64,000 nt of DNA from Spartobacteria bacterium (GTDB lineage Bacteria > Verrucomicrobiota > Verrucomicrobiia > Chthoniobacterales > UBA10450), in assembly GCA_003167365.1 (NCBI GenBank), contig PMTM01000004.1, positions 142,102-206,101 of the forward strand, written 5' to 3'. The position numbers and the translations under genes are program-made. A model generated the notes under the pieces. The model worked only from the letters and a program-made list of their open reading frames with translations, was not told where the DNA came from and made no database searches. Every line of letters begins with the position of its first letter. The first letter of the stretch is position 1. Positions 52,307-61,828 of the stretch are shown here, in pieces.

Positions 52307-53344
52307 ATGGCGACCAAAACTGAAACGAAACCTGACGAAAGCAAAGTAACGGCGGCGCGGAATAAGAATCTCGAGCTGGCCATCCAGCAGATCGCCAAAG
52401 ACTACGGCGACGGCGCAATCATGCGCCTGGGCGATGAAAAGATCGTCGATATCGATGTTATCCCGACCGGCAACATTTTGATCGATCGCGCGCTCGGCGT
52501 CGGTGGTTTTCCAAGAGGAAGAGTAGTCGAAGTTTTCGGGCCGGAATCCTCGGGTAAAACGACTCTTACTCTCACGGTTATTGCGCAGGCGCAGAAACGT
52601 GGAGGGCTGGCGGCGTTTATCGACGTGGAGCACGCGCTCGATCCACAATACGCCAGACGATTGGGTGTCGATCTTGACGATTTGCTTGTTTCCCAGCCGA
52701 GTTCCGGCGAAGAAGCGCTGCGCATTTGCGAAACACTTATCCGATCCAACGCACTTGATGTGATCGTGCTCGATTCTGTCGCGGCGCTTGTTACCAAGGC
52801 GGAATTGGAAGGCGAAATTGGCGACACGACGGTTGGCGCGCAGGCCCGGCTGATGAGCGCGGCTTTGCGCAAACTCACTTCATTGATTTCGAAGGCACGG
52901 ACCTGTTGCATCTTCACCAACCAGATTCGTGAAAAAATCGGCGTCATGTTCGGGAATCCCGAGACAACGCCGGGCGGCAGGGCGCTGAAGTTTTACGCGA
53001 GCGTTCGCGTCGATATTCGGCGCATCGGCGCGATCAAACAGACCGACGGCGTCGTCACCGGAAATCGTACGCGGGTCAAAATCGTGAAGAACAAAGTCGC
53101 GCCGCCGTTCACCGAAGCCGAGTTCGACATCATGTATAACGAAGGCATTTCCTCGACCGGCGCGCTGCTCGATCTTGCCCTTGAGAAACAAGTCATTGAG
53201 AAACGCGGCTCGTGGTTGAATTACAAAGGCACTCAGCTGGCCCAGGGTCGAGACGCAGGGAAAGAAGCGTTGAAGAACGATCCAGCTCTTTACGAAGAAA
53301 TTGAGAACGCCGTTAAGGCGAAGCTCGACGAAGAAAAACAATAG
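52307..53344 (+). CDS. recA: recombinase RecA
   Basis: 345 aa from the ATG at 52307. Walker [10 protein letters not shown] (78-86), [23 protein letters not shown], the L1/L2 loop region with [16 protein letters not shown] and an acidic C-terminus. It catalyses homologous strand exchange and LexA cleavage. The roughly 200 bp to ribD contain no SOS-box sequence that I recognise. A TPR gene follows after 11 bases. Confidence 0.97.
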   Translation: MATKTETKPDESKVTAARNKNLELAIQQIAKDYGDGAIMRLGDEKIVDIDVIPTGNILIDRALGVGGFPRGRVVEVFGPESSGKTTLTLTVIAQAQKRGGLAAFIDVEHALDPQYARRLGVDLDDLLVSQPSSGEEALRICETLIRSNALDVIVLDSVAALVTKAELEGEIGDTTVGAQARLMSAALRKLTSLISKARTCCIFTNQIREKIGVMFGNPETTPGGRALKFYASVRVDIRRIGAIKQTDGVVTGNRTRVKIVKNKVAPPFTEAEFDIMYNEGISSTGALLDLALEKQVIEKRGSWLNYKGTQLAQGRDAGKEALKNDPALYEEIENAVKAKLDEEKQ

Positions 53345-53355
53345 GAGGAGTTTTT

Positions 53356-54972
53356 ATGAAGAAGGCGCTCATCGCAGTCGCTTTGTCAGCATTCATTACG
53401 GCAGCATTCCCTGCTGCGCCGGTTACTCTGATGTCAGGGCTTGGCGAAGTTCATCACGCGGTTTCAACGAAAAACCGGCAGGCCCAGCAGTTTTTCGATC
53501 AAGGGCTGAAGCTCGTTTATGGATTCAATCACGACGAGGCGCGGCGCTCGTTTCAACGCGCGGCTGAGCTCGACCCAAAGCTGGCCATGGCCTGGTGGGG
53601 CGTTGCGCTGACGCTTGGTCCCAATTACAATTTGCCGGTCGATCCCGAACGCGAGAAAGCCGGTTACGATGCCGTGCAACGCGCGCTCGCTTTGCAGCAA
53701 AACGCATCGGAACCGGAACGCGCATATATCAACGCGCTGGTCGTTCGTTATTCCAACGACCCACAGGCCGATCTTCACGCGCTCGATACGGCTTACAAAG
53801 AAGCGATGTCGAAGTTGGCCGCGCGCTATCCGGACGATCTCGACGCGGTGACGCTCTATGCCGAGAGCGCGATGAATCTGAATCCGTGGAAACTTTGGAC
53901 TGCTGATGGCAAGCCGGCGGCAGGAACGGAAGAGATCGTCGCCACGCTTGAATCAGTTATGAAACGCGATCCGAACCATCTCGGCGCCAATCATTATTAT
54001 ATCCATGCCGTTGAAGCATCGCCGAATCCCGAGCGGGCTTTAGCGAGCGCGGCCCGTTTGGAGAAACTGGCGCCTGCTGCCGGCCATCTCGTGCACATGC
54101 CGGCGCATATTTATGCGCGGGTCGGCGATCATTCCGCCGCCGCTCATTGCAACGAAGTGGCCGCGGACGCGGACAAACGTTTTCTCGCTGCGACGCACGA
54201 GCAAGGTGTTTACCCGCTCATGTACTACAGTCACAATCTGCACTTCCTCGCCTACGCCGCCAGCATGGACGGAAATTTCGCCGAAGCGAAGAATGCAGCG
54301 GCGCGATTGGTCGCAAACGTTTCGTCCGGCGTGAAAATGATGCCGATGCTGGAGGGCTTTATGCCCACGCCGATGGTCGTCTTGTTTAGTTTTGAACGAT
54401 GGGACGACATTTTGAAATTGCCGCAGCCGGATGCATCGCTCGCTATCACCAATGAGTTTTGGCGTTTTGTGCGGGGGATGGCCCAGGCGAACCTTGGCAA
54501 GACCGAACTGGCCGCGGAAGAACAACTGGCCTGGCAGGGAATTTCGTCAAAAATCTCGCCTGACACCATGTATGACCAGCTCAACAAAACAGGAGCCGTC
54601 TTCAAAGTGCACGAAAACTTGCTTAATAGTGCGATCGCGCGCAGCCGTCATGACGACAAGGCTGCGATTGATTTCTTAGTGCAAGCGGTCGCGGCTGAAG
54701 ACGCGCTCAATTACAGCGAGCCGCCAGCTTGGTATCCACCGGTCCGCCCGATGCTTGGCCGCGCTTTACTTGCCGGCAAGCAGTTGGCTGAAGCCGAGAA
54801 GGTCTTTCGCGCGGATCTCGCGCGCAGCCCGCGCGATGGTCGCGCGCTTTCGGGTTTGCGCGATTGTTTAAATGCTCAGGGCCGAAAATACGAAGCGGAG
54901 CAGATCGATAAACAATTCCGTGCCGCGTGGAAAGTTGCTGACGTTGCTTCGGCCAGCCGCACGAATCGCTGA
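53356..54972 (+). CDS. exported TPR-repeat protein, unknown
   Basis: 538 aa with a good Shine-Dalgarno (GGAGGAG). Signal peptide (about 1-21), then tetratricopeptide-like helices: AQQFFDQGLKLVYGFNHDEA, ERALASAARLEKLAPAAGHL, and C-terminal AEKVFRADLARSPRDGRAL. Similar proteins occur widely in soil bacteria without assigned function. It lies 11 bases behind recA, yet its own strong ribosome site suggests independent expression is possible. Confidence 0.8.
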   Translation: MKKALIAVALSAFITAAFPAAPVTLMSGLGEVHHAVSTKNRQAQQFFDQGLKLVYGFNHDEARRSFQRAAELDPKLAMAWWGVALTLGPNYNLPVDPEREKAGYDAVQRALALQQNASEPERAYINALVVRYSNDPQADLHALDTAYKEAMSKLAARYPDDLDAVTLYAESAMNLNPWKLWTADGKPAAGTEEIVATLESVMKRDPNHLGANHYYIHAVEASPNPERALASAARLEKLAPAAGHLVHMPAHIYARVGDHSAAAHCNEVAADADKRFLAATHEQGVYPLMYYSHNLHFLAYAASMDGNFAEAKNAAARLVANVSSGVKMMPMLEGFMPTPMVVLFSFERWDDILKLPQPDASLAITNEFWRFVRGMAQANLGKTELAAEEQLAWQGISSKISPDTMYDQLNKTGAVFKVHENLLNSAIARSRHDDKAAIDFLVQAVAAEDALNYSEPPAWYPPVRPMLGRALLAGKQLAEAEKVFRADLARSPRDGRALSGLRDCLNAQGRKYEAEQIDKQFRAAWKVADVASASRTNR

Positions 54973-55166
54973 GTTGAGCTCGGGCTGAGAACCCAGTTCA
55001 GTCATTTCACGTGTTTGCGCGATTCTGCCGTAATTGCGTATTATATATAGAGCGAGAAAATGGGCGTATTGCAGATTCACGCAGAATTACGCGGTTCGAG
55101 AGTGTCCGAATCTGTCCGAAATTCCCGCGCGCGCGTAATTGCGGCGCGCGTGGTAAACCAGGAGAC
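54973..55166. other. boundary segment of the five-gene array
   Basis: Its right part (55078-55165) shares CACGCAGAATTACGC, GCGCGTAATTGCGGCGCGCG and TGGTAAACCAG with the segment downstream of the fifth paralogue (60276-60344). The repeat marks the edge of duplicated units. Confidence 0.65.
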
Positions 55167-56351
55167 TTATAAGTAATAGCCCTGAATATCGATGATGATG
55201 TCGGTCGAGCCGCTGGGGGAAGTATTCTCGACGTAGAGATTTCCGCTCCCATCCAGCGGGCTGATGAAGGAACTGTTTTGGGGCGCACCGGCGACGATCG
55301 CGATCACGCCGCCGACCGGCGGACTGGTCCCGCCGACCAGAATATTTCCACCGGGGCCAGCGGGATTTGGATTAGCGATGCGGCCGATAATGGCCCGCGC
55401 GTCTGATGGAACCGTGTTACCGCCCACCGTGACGCCGCCGATTTGGTAGGTAGCGGTGGCTCCGCCATTGAGATGCTCCCCCGCGTAGGTGTTGCCGCTG
55501 CCGGTGATGGTATTAACGAAACGCGAGGAAGAGGCAAAGGCCGTCAGCGCGCCCGCGGTAGTCGAATCGGCCAGGCGGCGATAGGGGTTTGCCGCTCCGG
55601 TCTCGGGCCTGTACCAAATGCCGGTATTAGAGTCGATATAGATATCACCGGGGGAGGATGCAGAAGGCTCTGAAGTGTTCGGATCCGCCACCGCGCCTTC
55701 TGACAACGCAAGCGACAATGCTGCTCGCCCCCCCAAGAACACTCCGCCGGCGCCGGAATCGGAGGAGCCATAGACCCCGGTAGTGGGCCCGACGCCATAG
55801 ACACCGTATCCCGGACCTTCTGTGTTAAGCGCAAGGCCGTAGAGACCTATCATATCGTTAATCGGCGTGGTAGAAGAATCCGCAGAAGCAAGACCCACGA
55901 TCCCGATGTTTTGAAAGGATTCCGGCGTAAATCCCGAGGTGGCGGTATTCGCGCCGACGAAGACGACGGAGGCCAAGGTGGTGCCGACATTGCCGAGCAC
56001 GGTCGCGACTGACGTACTCGGCTGATTGAAAGCTCCCATCAGAATGGCGCTTCCGGTGGTGTCGGGCACGGGTTGAACGCTGGCCAGCGTACGGCCCGGG
56101 CGCAAGAGGCCGGCGGTCACCACGCCCACGGCCAAGCCCGCTATCTTTTTCATCATTCCGCGGCGATCGGTGGGCGCGGAGTGGAAGAGCTTGTTGTCAA
56201 CGTCGTTGGTCGAAGCGACGGGATGGCTTTGACGTAACTGTGTGACCTGCGCTTCTAATGCCGTAACTGTCGTCTTCAGCTCCTTGTCGCGCGCTTCGAG
56301 CGCCGCCATTTTTTGCTGAAGAAGTTCTAGTTGCGAGGATGAGGTTTTCAT
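55167..56351 (-). CDS. variable secreted array protein 1
   Basis: 394 aa. Residues 1-45 form a leucine-rich coiled coil (LELLQQKMAALEARDKELK), followed near 70 by a Tat-like signal (DRRGMMKKIAGLAVG) and a cleavable end. The centre holds Gly-Val rich units (GVYGVGPTTGVYGSSDSGAGG). The last 135 residues (from ADSTTAGALTAF to IIIDIQGYYL) are shared with all five members. With member 2 it forms a subgroup with the segment GSAILMGAFNQPSTSVATVLG. No enzyme motif is seen; likely an exported adhesin or structural protein. Confidence 0.78.
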   Translation of the reverse strand: MKTSSSQLELLQQKMAALEARDKELKTTVTALEAQVTQLRQSHPVASTNDVDNKLFHSAPTDRRGMMKKIAGLAVGVVTAGLLRPGRTLASVQPVPDTTGSAILMGAFNQPSTSVATVLGNVGTTLASVVFVGANTATSGFTPESFQNIGIVGLASADSSTTPINDMIGLYGLALNTEGPGYGVYGVGPTTGVYGSSDSGAGGVFLGGRAALSLALSEGAVADPNTSEPSASSPGDIYIDSNTGIWYRPETGAANPYRRLADSTTAGALTAFASSSRFVNTITGSGNTYAGEHLNGGATATYQIGGVTVGGNTVPSDARAIIGRIANPNPAGPGGNILVGGTSPPVGGVIAIVAGAPQNSSFISPLDGSGNLYVENTSPSGSTDIIIDIQGYYL

Positions 56352-56426
56352 AAGGACGAAGAGTAGGATGACCTTCGCGTGAGCACGAGGTCAAAAGTGG
56401 GTGCTTCGCCCTAAGGAAAAGGAGAC

Positions 56427-57629
56427 TTATAAATAATAACCCGCGATATCGATGATGATGTCGGTCGACCCGCTCGGAGAAGTATTCTCAACGAAGAGCT
56501 TTCCACTCGTATCCAAGGCACTGATGAAGAAACTATTTTGTGGAGAGCCGGCGATGATCGCGATCACTCCGCCGACGGGCGGATTAGTCGGGCCGACCAG
56601 AATATTTCCGCCGGGGCCAGCGGGATTTGGATCAGCGATACGGCCCATAACGGCTCGCGCGTTTGCCGGCACTTTATTGCCGTTCACGGTAACGCCGCCG
56701 ATTTGGTAAGTGGCGGTAGCTCCGCCATTGAGATGCAGGCCATCGTAGGTATTGCCGCTGCCGGTAATAGTGTTAACGAAACGCGAGGAAGGGGCAAAGG
56801 CCGTCAGCGCGCCCGCGGTGGTATTATCGGCTAAGCGGAGATAGGGGTTTGTAATGTTCCCAGCGTTGTACCAAATACCTCCCTTTGAGTTATCGAGATA
56901 GATATCGCCGTAGAGGCCTCCTCCAGGGGGTGTAGTGTTCGGATCCCCCGACGTTCCCGGGCTAAGCGACAACGCTGCCCGTCCCCCAGAGAACGCTCCG
57001 CCCACGCCGGATATGGAGCTGCCCTGGACTCCGATACCAAATGTGCCCGAATCACATTGGCCGGCGACTCCAATCGTGTTTGCGATCGTCCCAACACCTT
57101 CGACTCCAGTCATAGTTCCCTCCCCATGGACTCCTATGCCAAAAGTGGAGTCACTGGCGAGAGCCCGACCGAAAACACCAATGACCTCAAAACCGTTACT
57201 TGCCGAAGCGTTGGAGGCATGACCCGCCACACCTATGCTAGTGCTATCCGGCGGCGTAAATCCAGTGGTGGCGGTATTCGCGCCGACGAAGACGACGGAG
57301 GCCAAGGTGGTGCCGACATTGCCGAGCGCCGTCGCGACCGACGTGGTCGGCTGATTGAATTGTCCCATCAGAATGGCGCTTCCGGTGGTGTCGGGCACGG
57401 GTTGAACGCTGGCTAGCGTACGGCCCGGGCGCAAGAGGCCGGCGGTCACCACGCCCACGGCCAAGCCGGCTATCTTTTTCATCATTCCGCGACGATCGGT
57501 CGGAGAAGCGAAATTGTTTCCATTGGCTGGTCGGTCGAGGCGAGGACTCAACTGCGCCATCCGCGCTTCGAGCGCCGCCACTTTTTGCTGGAGAAGTTCT
57601 AGTTCAGAAGATGACTCTAAGGTTTTCAT
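56427..57629 (-). CDS. variable secreted array protein 2
   Basis: 400 aa, the longest. Same plan: coiled coil, DRRGMMKKIAGLAVG leader, variable middle with repeated GVxGxG turns (VIGVFGRAL, GIGVHGEGTMTGVEG), then the common C-terminus. Its middle differs from member 1 after the shared TLASVVFVGANTATTGF. The 75-bp spacer to member 1 is nearly the same as the other spacers in the array. Confidence 0.78.
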   Translation of the reverse strand: MKTLESSSELELLQQKVAALEARMAQLSPRLDRPANGNNFASPTDRRGMMKKIAGLAVGVVTAGLLRPGRTLASVQPVPDTTGSAILMGQFNQPTTSVATALGNVGTTLASVVFVGANTATTGFTPPDSTSIGVAGHASNASASNGFEVIGVFGRALASDSTFGIGVHGEGTMTGVEGVGTIANTIGVAGQCDSGTFGIGVQGSSISGVGGAFSGGRAALSLSPGTSGDPNTTPPGGGLYGDIYLDNSKGGIWYNAGNITNPYLRLADNTTAGALTAFAPSSRFVNTITGSGNTYDGLHLNGGATATYQIGGVTVNGNKVPANARAVMGRIADPNPAGPGGNILVGPTNPPVGGVIAIIAGSPQNSFFISALDTSGKLFVENTSPSGSTDIIIDIAGYYL

Positions 57630-57704
57630 AAGGACGAAGAGTAGGATGACCTTCGCGTGAGCACGAGGTCAAAAGTGGCTACTTCGCCCTAACGAAAAGG
57701 AGAC

Positions 57705-58793
57705 TTACAAGTAATAGCCCTGGATATCGATGATGATGTCGGTCGAATTGCTCGCGGAAGTATTCTTGACGTAAAGCTTTCCAGTCGCATCCAGCGCGCT
57801 GATGAAGGAACTGTTTTGGGGCGCACCGGCCACAATCGCGATCACTCCGCCGACCGGCGGATTGGCCGCGCCGACCAGAATATTTCCGCCGGGGCCAGCG
57901 GGATTGGGATCAGCGATGCGCCCGATGATGGCGCGCGCATTTAACGGAACCTTGTTGCCGCTCACCGTGACGCCGCCGATTTGGTAGGTAGCGGTAGCTC
58001 CGCCATTGAGATGCTGGCCAGCATAGGTGTTGCCGCTGCCGGTGATGGTGTTGACGAAACGCGAGGAAGAGGCAAAGGCCGTCAGCGCGCCTGCGGTAGT
58101 CGAATCGGCCAGTCGGCAATAAGGCACTGATCCGCCCGCTTTATACCAAAGACCGCTAGATGAATCACAATAGACATCGCCCACTTGGCTGTTTGTCACT
58201 CCGGCATTAGGATCGGCGACCGCTAAATATGGCAGCAACGCCAATGCTGCTCGCCCTCCAGAAAACTCTCCGCCCACGCCGCTGCCACTGTCAGCAGCAC
58301 CAATTACACCAATGCCGCCCTCAGCCTCCGAAAGCCCTAAAACGCCGTTGAAGGCGCCTGCTGGCCCGCTTGCCGCTAATCCCGCGAGCACTACGCTAAA
58401 GATATCGGCAGGCTTATACTTGGTGCCATCCTCAAAAACAAACAACGCTCCATCTGTGGCCCCGCCAGTGTAAGCAAACCGAGCCGCACTGGTCTGGTTA
58501 TTTCCACCGGTCCCCGTGGTGATCGATCCGAAGGTGAGCGGATCCCCATCGCTCGCGAGCGCGCGCGATGGCTTAAGCAAGCCGGCCGCGGCCACGCCCA
58601 CGGCAAGTCCCGCTATTTTTTTCATCATGCCGCGGCGATCGGTCACAGAAGCGAAATCGCTCCCACTGGCGGTCGGTTCGAGGCGAGGACTCAACTGCGC
58701 CATCCGCGCTTCGAGCGCGGCGTCGCGCGCTTCGAGTGCGGCCACTTTTTGCTGAAGAAGTTCAAGTTCAGAAGATGACTCTAAGGTTTTCAT
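57705..58793 (-). CDS. variable secreted array protein 3
   Basis: 362 aa, the shortest. Coiled coil with two LEAR units, Tat-like leader ending SRALAS, then the subgroup 3-5 segment (DPLTFGSITTGTGGNNQTS, ARFAYTGG). The variable part (FNGVLGLSEAEGGIGVIG) is shorter than in members 4 and 5. The C-terminal 134 residues differ from those of member 4 at only about three positions. Confidence 0.78.
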   Translation of the reverse strand: MKTLESSSELELLQQKVAALEARDAALEARMAQLSPRLEPTASGSDFASVTDRRGMMKKIAGLAVGVAAAGLLKPSRALASDGDPLTFGSITTGTGGNNQTSAARFAYTGGATDGALFVFEDGTKYKPADIFSVVLAGLAASGPAGAFNGVLGLSEAEGGIGVIGAADSGSGVGGEFSGGRAALALLPYLAVADPNAGVTNSQVGDVYCDSSSGLWYKAGGSVPYCRLADSTTAGALTAFASSSRFVNTITGSGNTYAGQHLNGGATATYQIGGVTVSGNKVPLNARAIIGRIADPNPAGPGGNILVGAANPPVGGVIAIVAGAPQNSSFISALDATGKLYVKNTSASNSTDIIIDIQGYYL

Positions 58794-58869
58794 AAGGACG
58801 AAGAGTAGGATGACCTTCGCGTGAGCACGAGGTCAAAAGTGGCTACTTCGCCTTAACGAAAAGGAGACT

Positions 58870-60000
58870 TTACAAGTAATAGCCCTGAATATCGATGATG
58901 ATGTCGGTCGAATTGCTCGCGGAAGTATTCTTGACATAGAGTTTACCAGTCGCATCCAGCGCGCTGATGAAGGAACTGTTTTGGGGCGCACCGGCCACAA
59001 TCGCGATCACTCCGCCCACTGGCGGATTGGCCGCGCCGACCAGAATATTTCCACCGGGGCCAGCGGGATTTGGATCAGCGATGCGCCCGATAATGGCGCG
59101 TGCATTTGCCGGTACCTTGTTGCCGCTCACCGAGACGCCGCCGATTTGGTAGGTAGCGGTGGCTCCGCCACTGAGATGCTGGCCAGCATAGGTGTTGCCG
59201 CTGCCGGTGATGGTGTTGACGAAACGCGAGGAAGAGGCAAAGGCCGTCAGCGCGCCTGCGGTAGTCGAATCGGCCAGTCTGCAATAAGGCACTGATCCGC
59301 CCGCTTTATACCAAAGACTCCCGTCAGTTGAACCACAATAGACATCGCCCACTGCGCTCCCCGTCACTCCGGCATTAGGATCGGCGACTGCTCCATAGCC
59401 TTGGTCCAACGACAATGCGGCTCGGCCACCAAAAAAATCTCCGCCCACGCCGGCGTCGCTTCTACCTTGCACCCCAATCGAATTCCCACCAGGAGCATAA
59501 CCAACTACACCAGTGCCGTAGCTCGAAAACCCGTAAACGCCAACGTTGGCGCCTCCTGGCCCGCTTCCCGCGTATCCCGCGAGCACTGCGTCATATTCGC
59601 TAACGTCAGGCGTATACTCGGTGCCATCCTCAAAAAGAAACAACACTCCACTTTGGGCCGCGCCAGTGTAAGCAAACCGAGCCGCACTGGTCTGGCTATT
59701 TGCCCCGGTTCCCGTGGTGATCGATCCGAAGGTGAGCGGATCCCCATTGTCCGCGAGCGCGCGCGATGGCTTAAGCAAGCCGGCCGCGGCCACGCCCACG
59801 GCAAGTCCCGCTATCTTTTTCATCATACCGCGGCGATCGGTCACAGAAGCGAAATCGTTTCCACTGGCAGGTCGATCGGGGCGATGGCTTTCGCGCAATT
59901 GCGCGACCTCCGCTTCGAGCGCCGCGAGTTTCTCGTCGCGCGCTTCGAGTGTCGCCACTTTTTGCTGAAGAAGTTCTAGTTGCGAGGATGAAGTTTTCAT
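58870..60000 (-). CDS. variable secreted array protein 4
   Basis: 376 aa. Same plan. The variable centre reads VGVYGFSSYGTGVVGYAPGG and IGVQGRSDAGVGGDFFGG, unlike member 3, whereas the flanking residues and the C-terminus are nearly identical. A 344-bp spacer separates it from member 5, instead of the usual 75 bp. Confidence 0.78.
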   Translation of the reverse strand: MKTSSSQLELLQQKVATLEARDEKLAALEAEVAQLRESHRPDRPASGNDFASVTDRRGMMKKIAGLAVGVAAAGLLKPSRALADNGDPLTFGSITTGTGANSQTSAARFAYTGAAQSGVLFLFEDGTEYTPDVSEYDAVLAGYAGSGPGGANVGVYGFSSYGTGVVGYAPGGNSIGVQGRSDAGVGGDFFGGRAALSLDQGYGAVADPNAGVTGSAVGDVYCGSTDGSLWYKAGGSVPYCRLADSTTAGALTAFASSSRFVNTITGSGNTYAGQHLSGGATATYQIGGVSVSGNKVPANARAIIGRIADPNPAGPGGNILVGAANPPVGGVIAIVAGAPQNSSFISALDATGKLYVKNTSASNSTDIIIDIQGYYL

Positions 60001-60344
60001 AAGGACGAAGGCTAGGGAGTTCTCTGCGAACGCGCGAGATCAAAAGAGAAAACGGGTCACCCGTTTCAAACTATCTCCGCCGCTTTAGCCAGAGTCCTTG
60101 AGCGCCAGAATCTGTTAATGCGAAAACGACTTAACAGAATTTGCGAATGACAATCACAGAACAAATCGCAACGTGCACCAGCGAGGCCGACATCCGCGCC
60201 CTCCTCAACGCAGACAATAGTCAGCGCGCTTGCTTGTTGCTTGCGAAGCGGCTAATCAGCGCTCTTGCGTGAAATCACGCAGAATTACGCAGTCCGAAAT
60301 CCCTCGCGCGCGTAATTGCGGCGCGCGTGGTAAACCAGAAGACT
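60001..60344. other. enlarged spacer in the array
   Basis: Left part is the usual upstream leader of an array gene; the right part (60276-60344) copies the segment found at 55078-55165. Between them a 41-codon open frame on the plus strand (60147-60272) starts MTITEQIATC; it has no recognised family and may be chance. Confidence 0.55.
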
Positions 60345-61472
60345 TTATAAGTAATAGCCCTGAATATCGATGATGATGTCGGTCGAACCGCTCGCGGAAG
60401 TATTCTTGACGTAGAGTTTACCAGTCGCATCCAACGCGCTGATGAAGGAACTGTTTTGCGGTGCACCGGCCACAATCGCGATCACTCCGCCGACCGGCGG
60501 ATTGGCCGCGCCGACTAGAATATTGCCACCGGGGCCAGCGGGATTGGGATCAGCGATGCGCCCGATGATGGCGCGTGCATTTGTCGGAACCGTGTTGCCG
60601 CTCACCGTGACGCCGCCGATTTGGTAGGTAGCGGTGGCTCCGCCACTGAGATGCTGGCCGGCGTAGGTGTTGCCGCTGCCGGTAATGGTATTGACAAAAC
60701 GCGAGGAAGAGGCAAAGGCCGTCAGCGCGCCTGCGGTAGTCGAATCGGCCACTCTGCAATAAGGCACTGATCCGCCCGCGTTATACCAAAGACTCCCGTT
60801 AGTTGAACCACAATAGACATCACCCACTGCGCTTCCCGTCACTCCGGCATTAGGATCCGCAATCGCGCCAGAGCCAAAATGCAACGCCAATGCGGCGCGG
60901 ATACCAGCAAAATCTCCGCCCACGCCGCTGCTATTGTACGCAATGCCGGTCACCCCAACCGAACTCGCTTTACCAAGTACACCAATGCCGGAGTCAGCCT
61001 CCGAAAGCCCGTAAACGCCGACGTTGGCGCCTCCTGGCCCGCCTGACGTCGCCCATCCCGCGAGCACTGCGTCATAAGCGCTTTCGTCAGGCGTATACTC
61101 GGTGCCATCCTCAAAAACAAACAACGCTCCATCTAAGGTCGCGCCAGTGTAAGCAAACCGAGCCGCACTGGTCTGGCTATTTGCAGCGGCCCCCGTGGTG
61201 ACTGATCCGAAGGTGAGCGGATCCCCATTGTCCGCGAGCGCGCGCGATGGCTTAAGCAAGCCTGCCGCGGCCAGGCCCACGGCTAGTCCCGCCATTTTTT
61301 TCATCATGCCGCGACGATCGGTCACGGAAGCGAAATCGGTTCCGTTGGCAGGTCGGTCGGGATAATGGCTTTGACGCAATTGCGCGACCTCCGTTTCCAA
61401 TGCCGCGTCGCGCGCTTCGAGTGCCGCCATTTTTTGCTGGAGAAGTTCTAGTTGCGAGGATAAGGTTTTCAT
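60345..61472 (-). CDS. variable secreted array protein 5
   Basis: 375 aa, first in transcription order if the array is read from the right. Coiled coil, DRRGMMKKMAGLAVG leader ending SRALAD, then variable units GVYGLSEADSGIGVLG and VGVTGIAYNSSGVGG. The segment GLSEADSGIGV resembles member 3, so the members appear to be mosaics. Common C-terminus. The divergent promoter region lies upstream. Confidence 0.78.
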   Translation of the reverse strand: MKTLSSQLELLQQKMAALEARDAALETEVAQLRQSHYPDRPANGTDFASVTDRRGMMKKMAGLAVGLAAAGLLKPSRALADNGDPLTFGSVTTGAAANSQTSAARFAYTGATLDGALFVFEDGTEYTPDESAYDAVLAGWATSGGPGGANVGVYGLSEADSGIGVLGKASSVGVTGIAYNSSGVGGDFAGIRAALALHFGSGAIADPNAGVTGSAVGDVYCGSTNGSLWYNAGGSVPYCRVADSTTAGALTAFASSSRFVNTITGSGNTYAGQHLSGGATATYQIGGVTVSGNTVPTNARAIIGRIADPNPAGPGGNILVGAANPPVGGVIAIVAGAPQNSSFISALDATGKLYVKNTSASGSTDIIIDIQGYYL

Positions 61473-61828
61473 AAGGACGAAGGCTAGGGAGTTCTCTGCG
61501 AACGCGCGAGATCAAAAGCGAAAACGGGTGCTCCTCCCGAGGCTTACTTTCGCGAGACGGATAGCTAAAAATCCGCAGAAAAGCTAAAGGCGCCGCTTGT
61601 AGCTATCGAGACGGGAATGAAACGAAGTCCATTGCGGTCTTGGAAATCCCGCCAGCGGATTCGCCGAAGTCAGCCGTGAAAGTGGCGATTGCGGCCGAGG
61701 AAGCTGGGATCATCAGAGCCAATTTCCTATTGGTATAACGGATCATTTGCGTTAAGCTCGGGTCATCGAATCCGGTTGCGCAATCGATGCGACCTTAATA
61801 TTCGATCAACTCCAAACCCGGAAAAACC
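61473..61828. other. 356-bp divergent intergenic region
   Basis: Separates the leftward array from the rightward beta-helix gene. No open frame or clear hairpin seen; it should hold both promoters. AT-rich patches are at about 61725-61760 and 61795-61805. Confidence 0.5.

Noticed and set aside
60147..60272. 41-codon plus-strand frame in the array spacer
   Set aside because: No family, no clear ribosome site and a short length; noted in the spacer entry only.
55167..61472. Array considered as a CRISPR or phage tail-fibre/diversity-generating retroelement locus
   Set aside because: The repeats are whole genes of about 1.2 kb, and there is no reverse transcriptase, template repeat or phage gene in the window.
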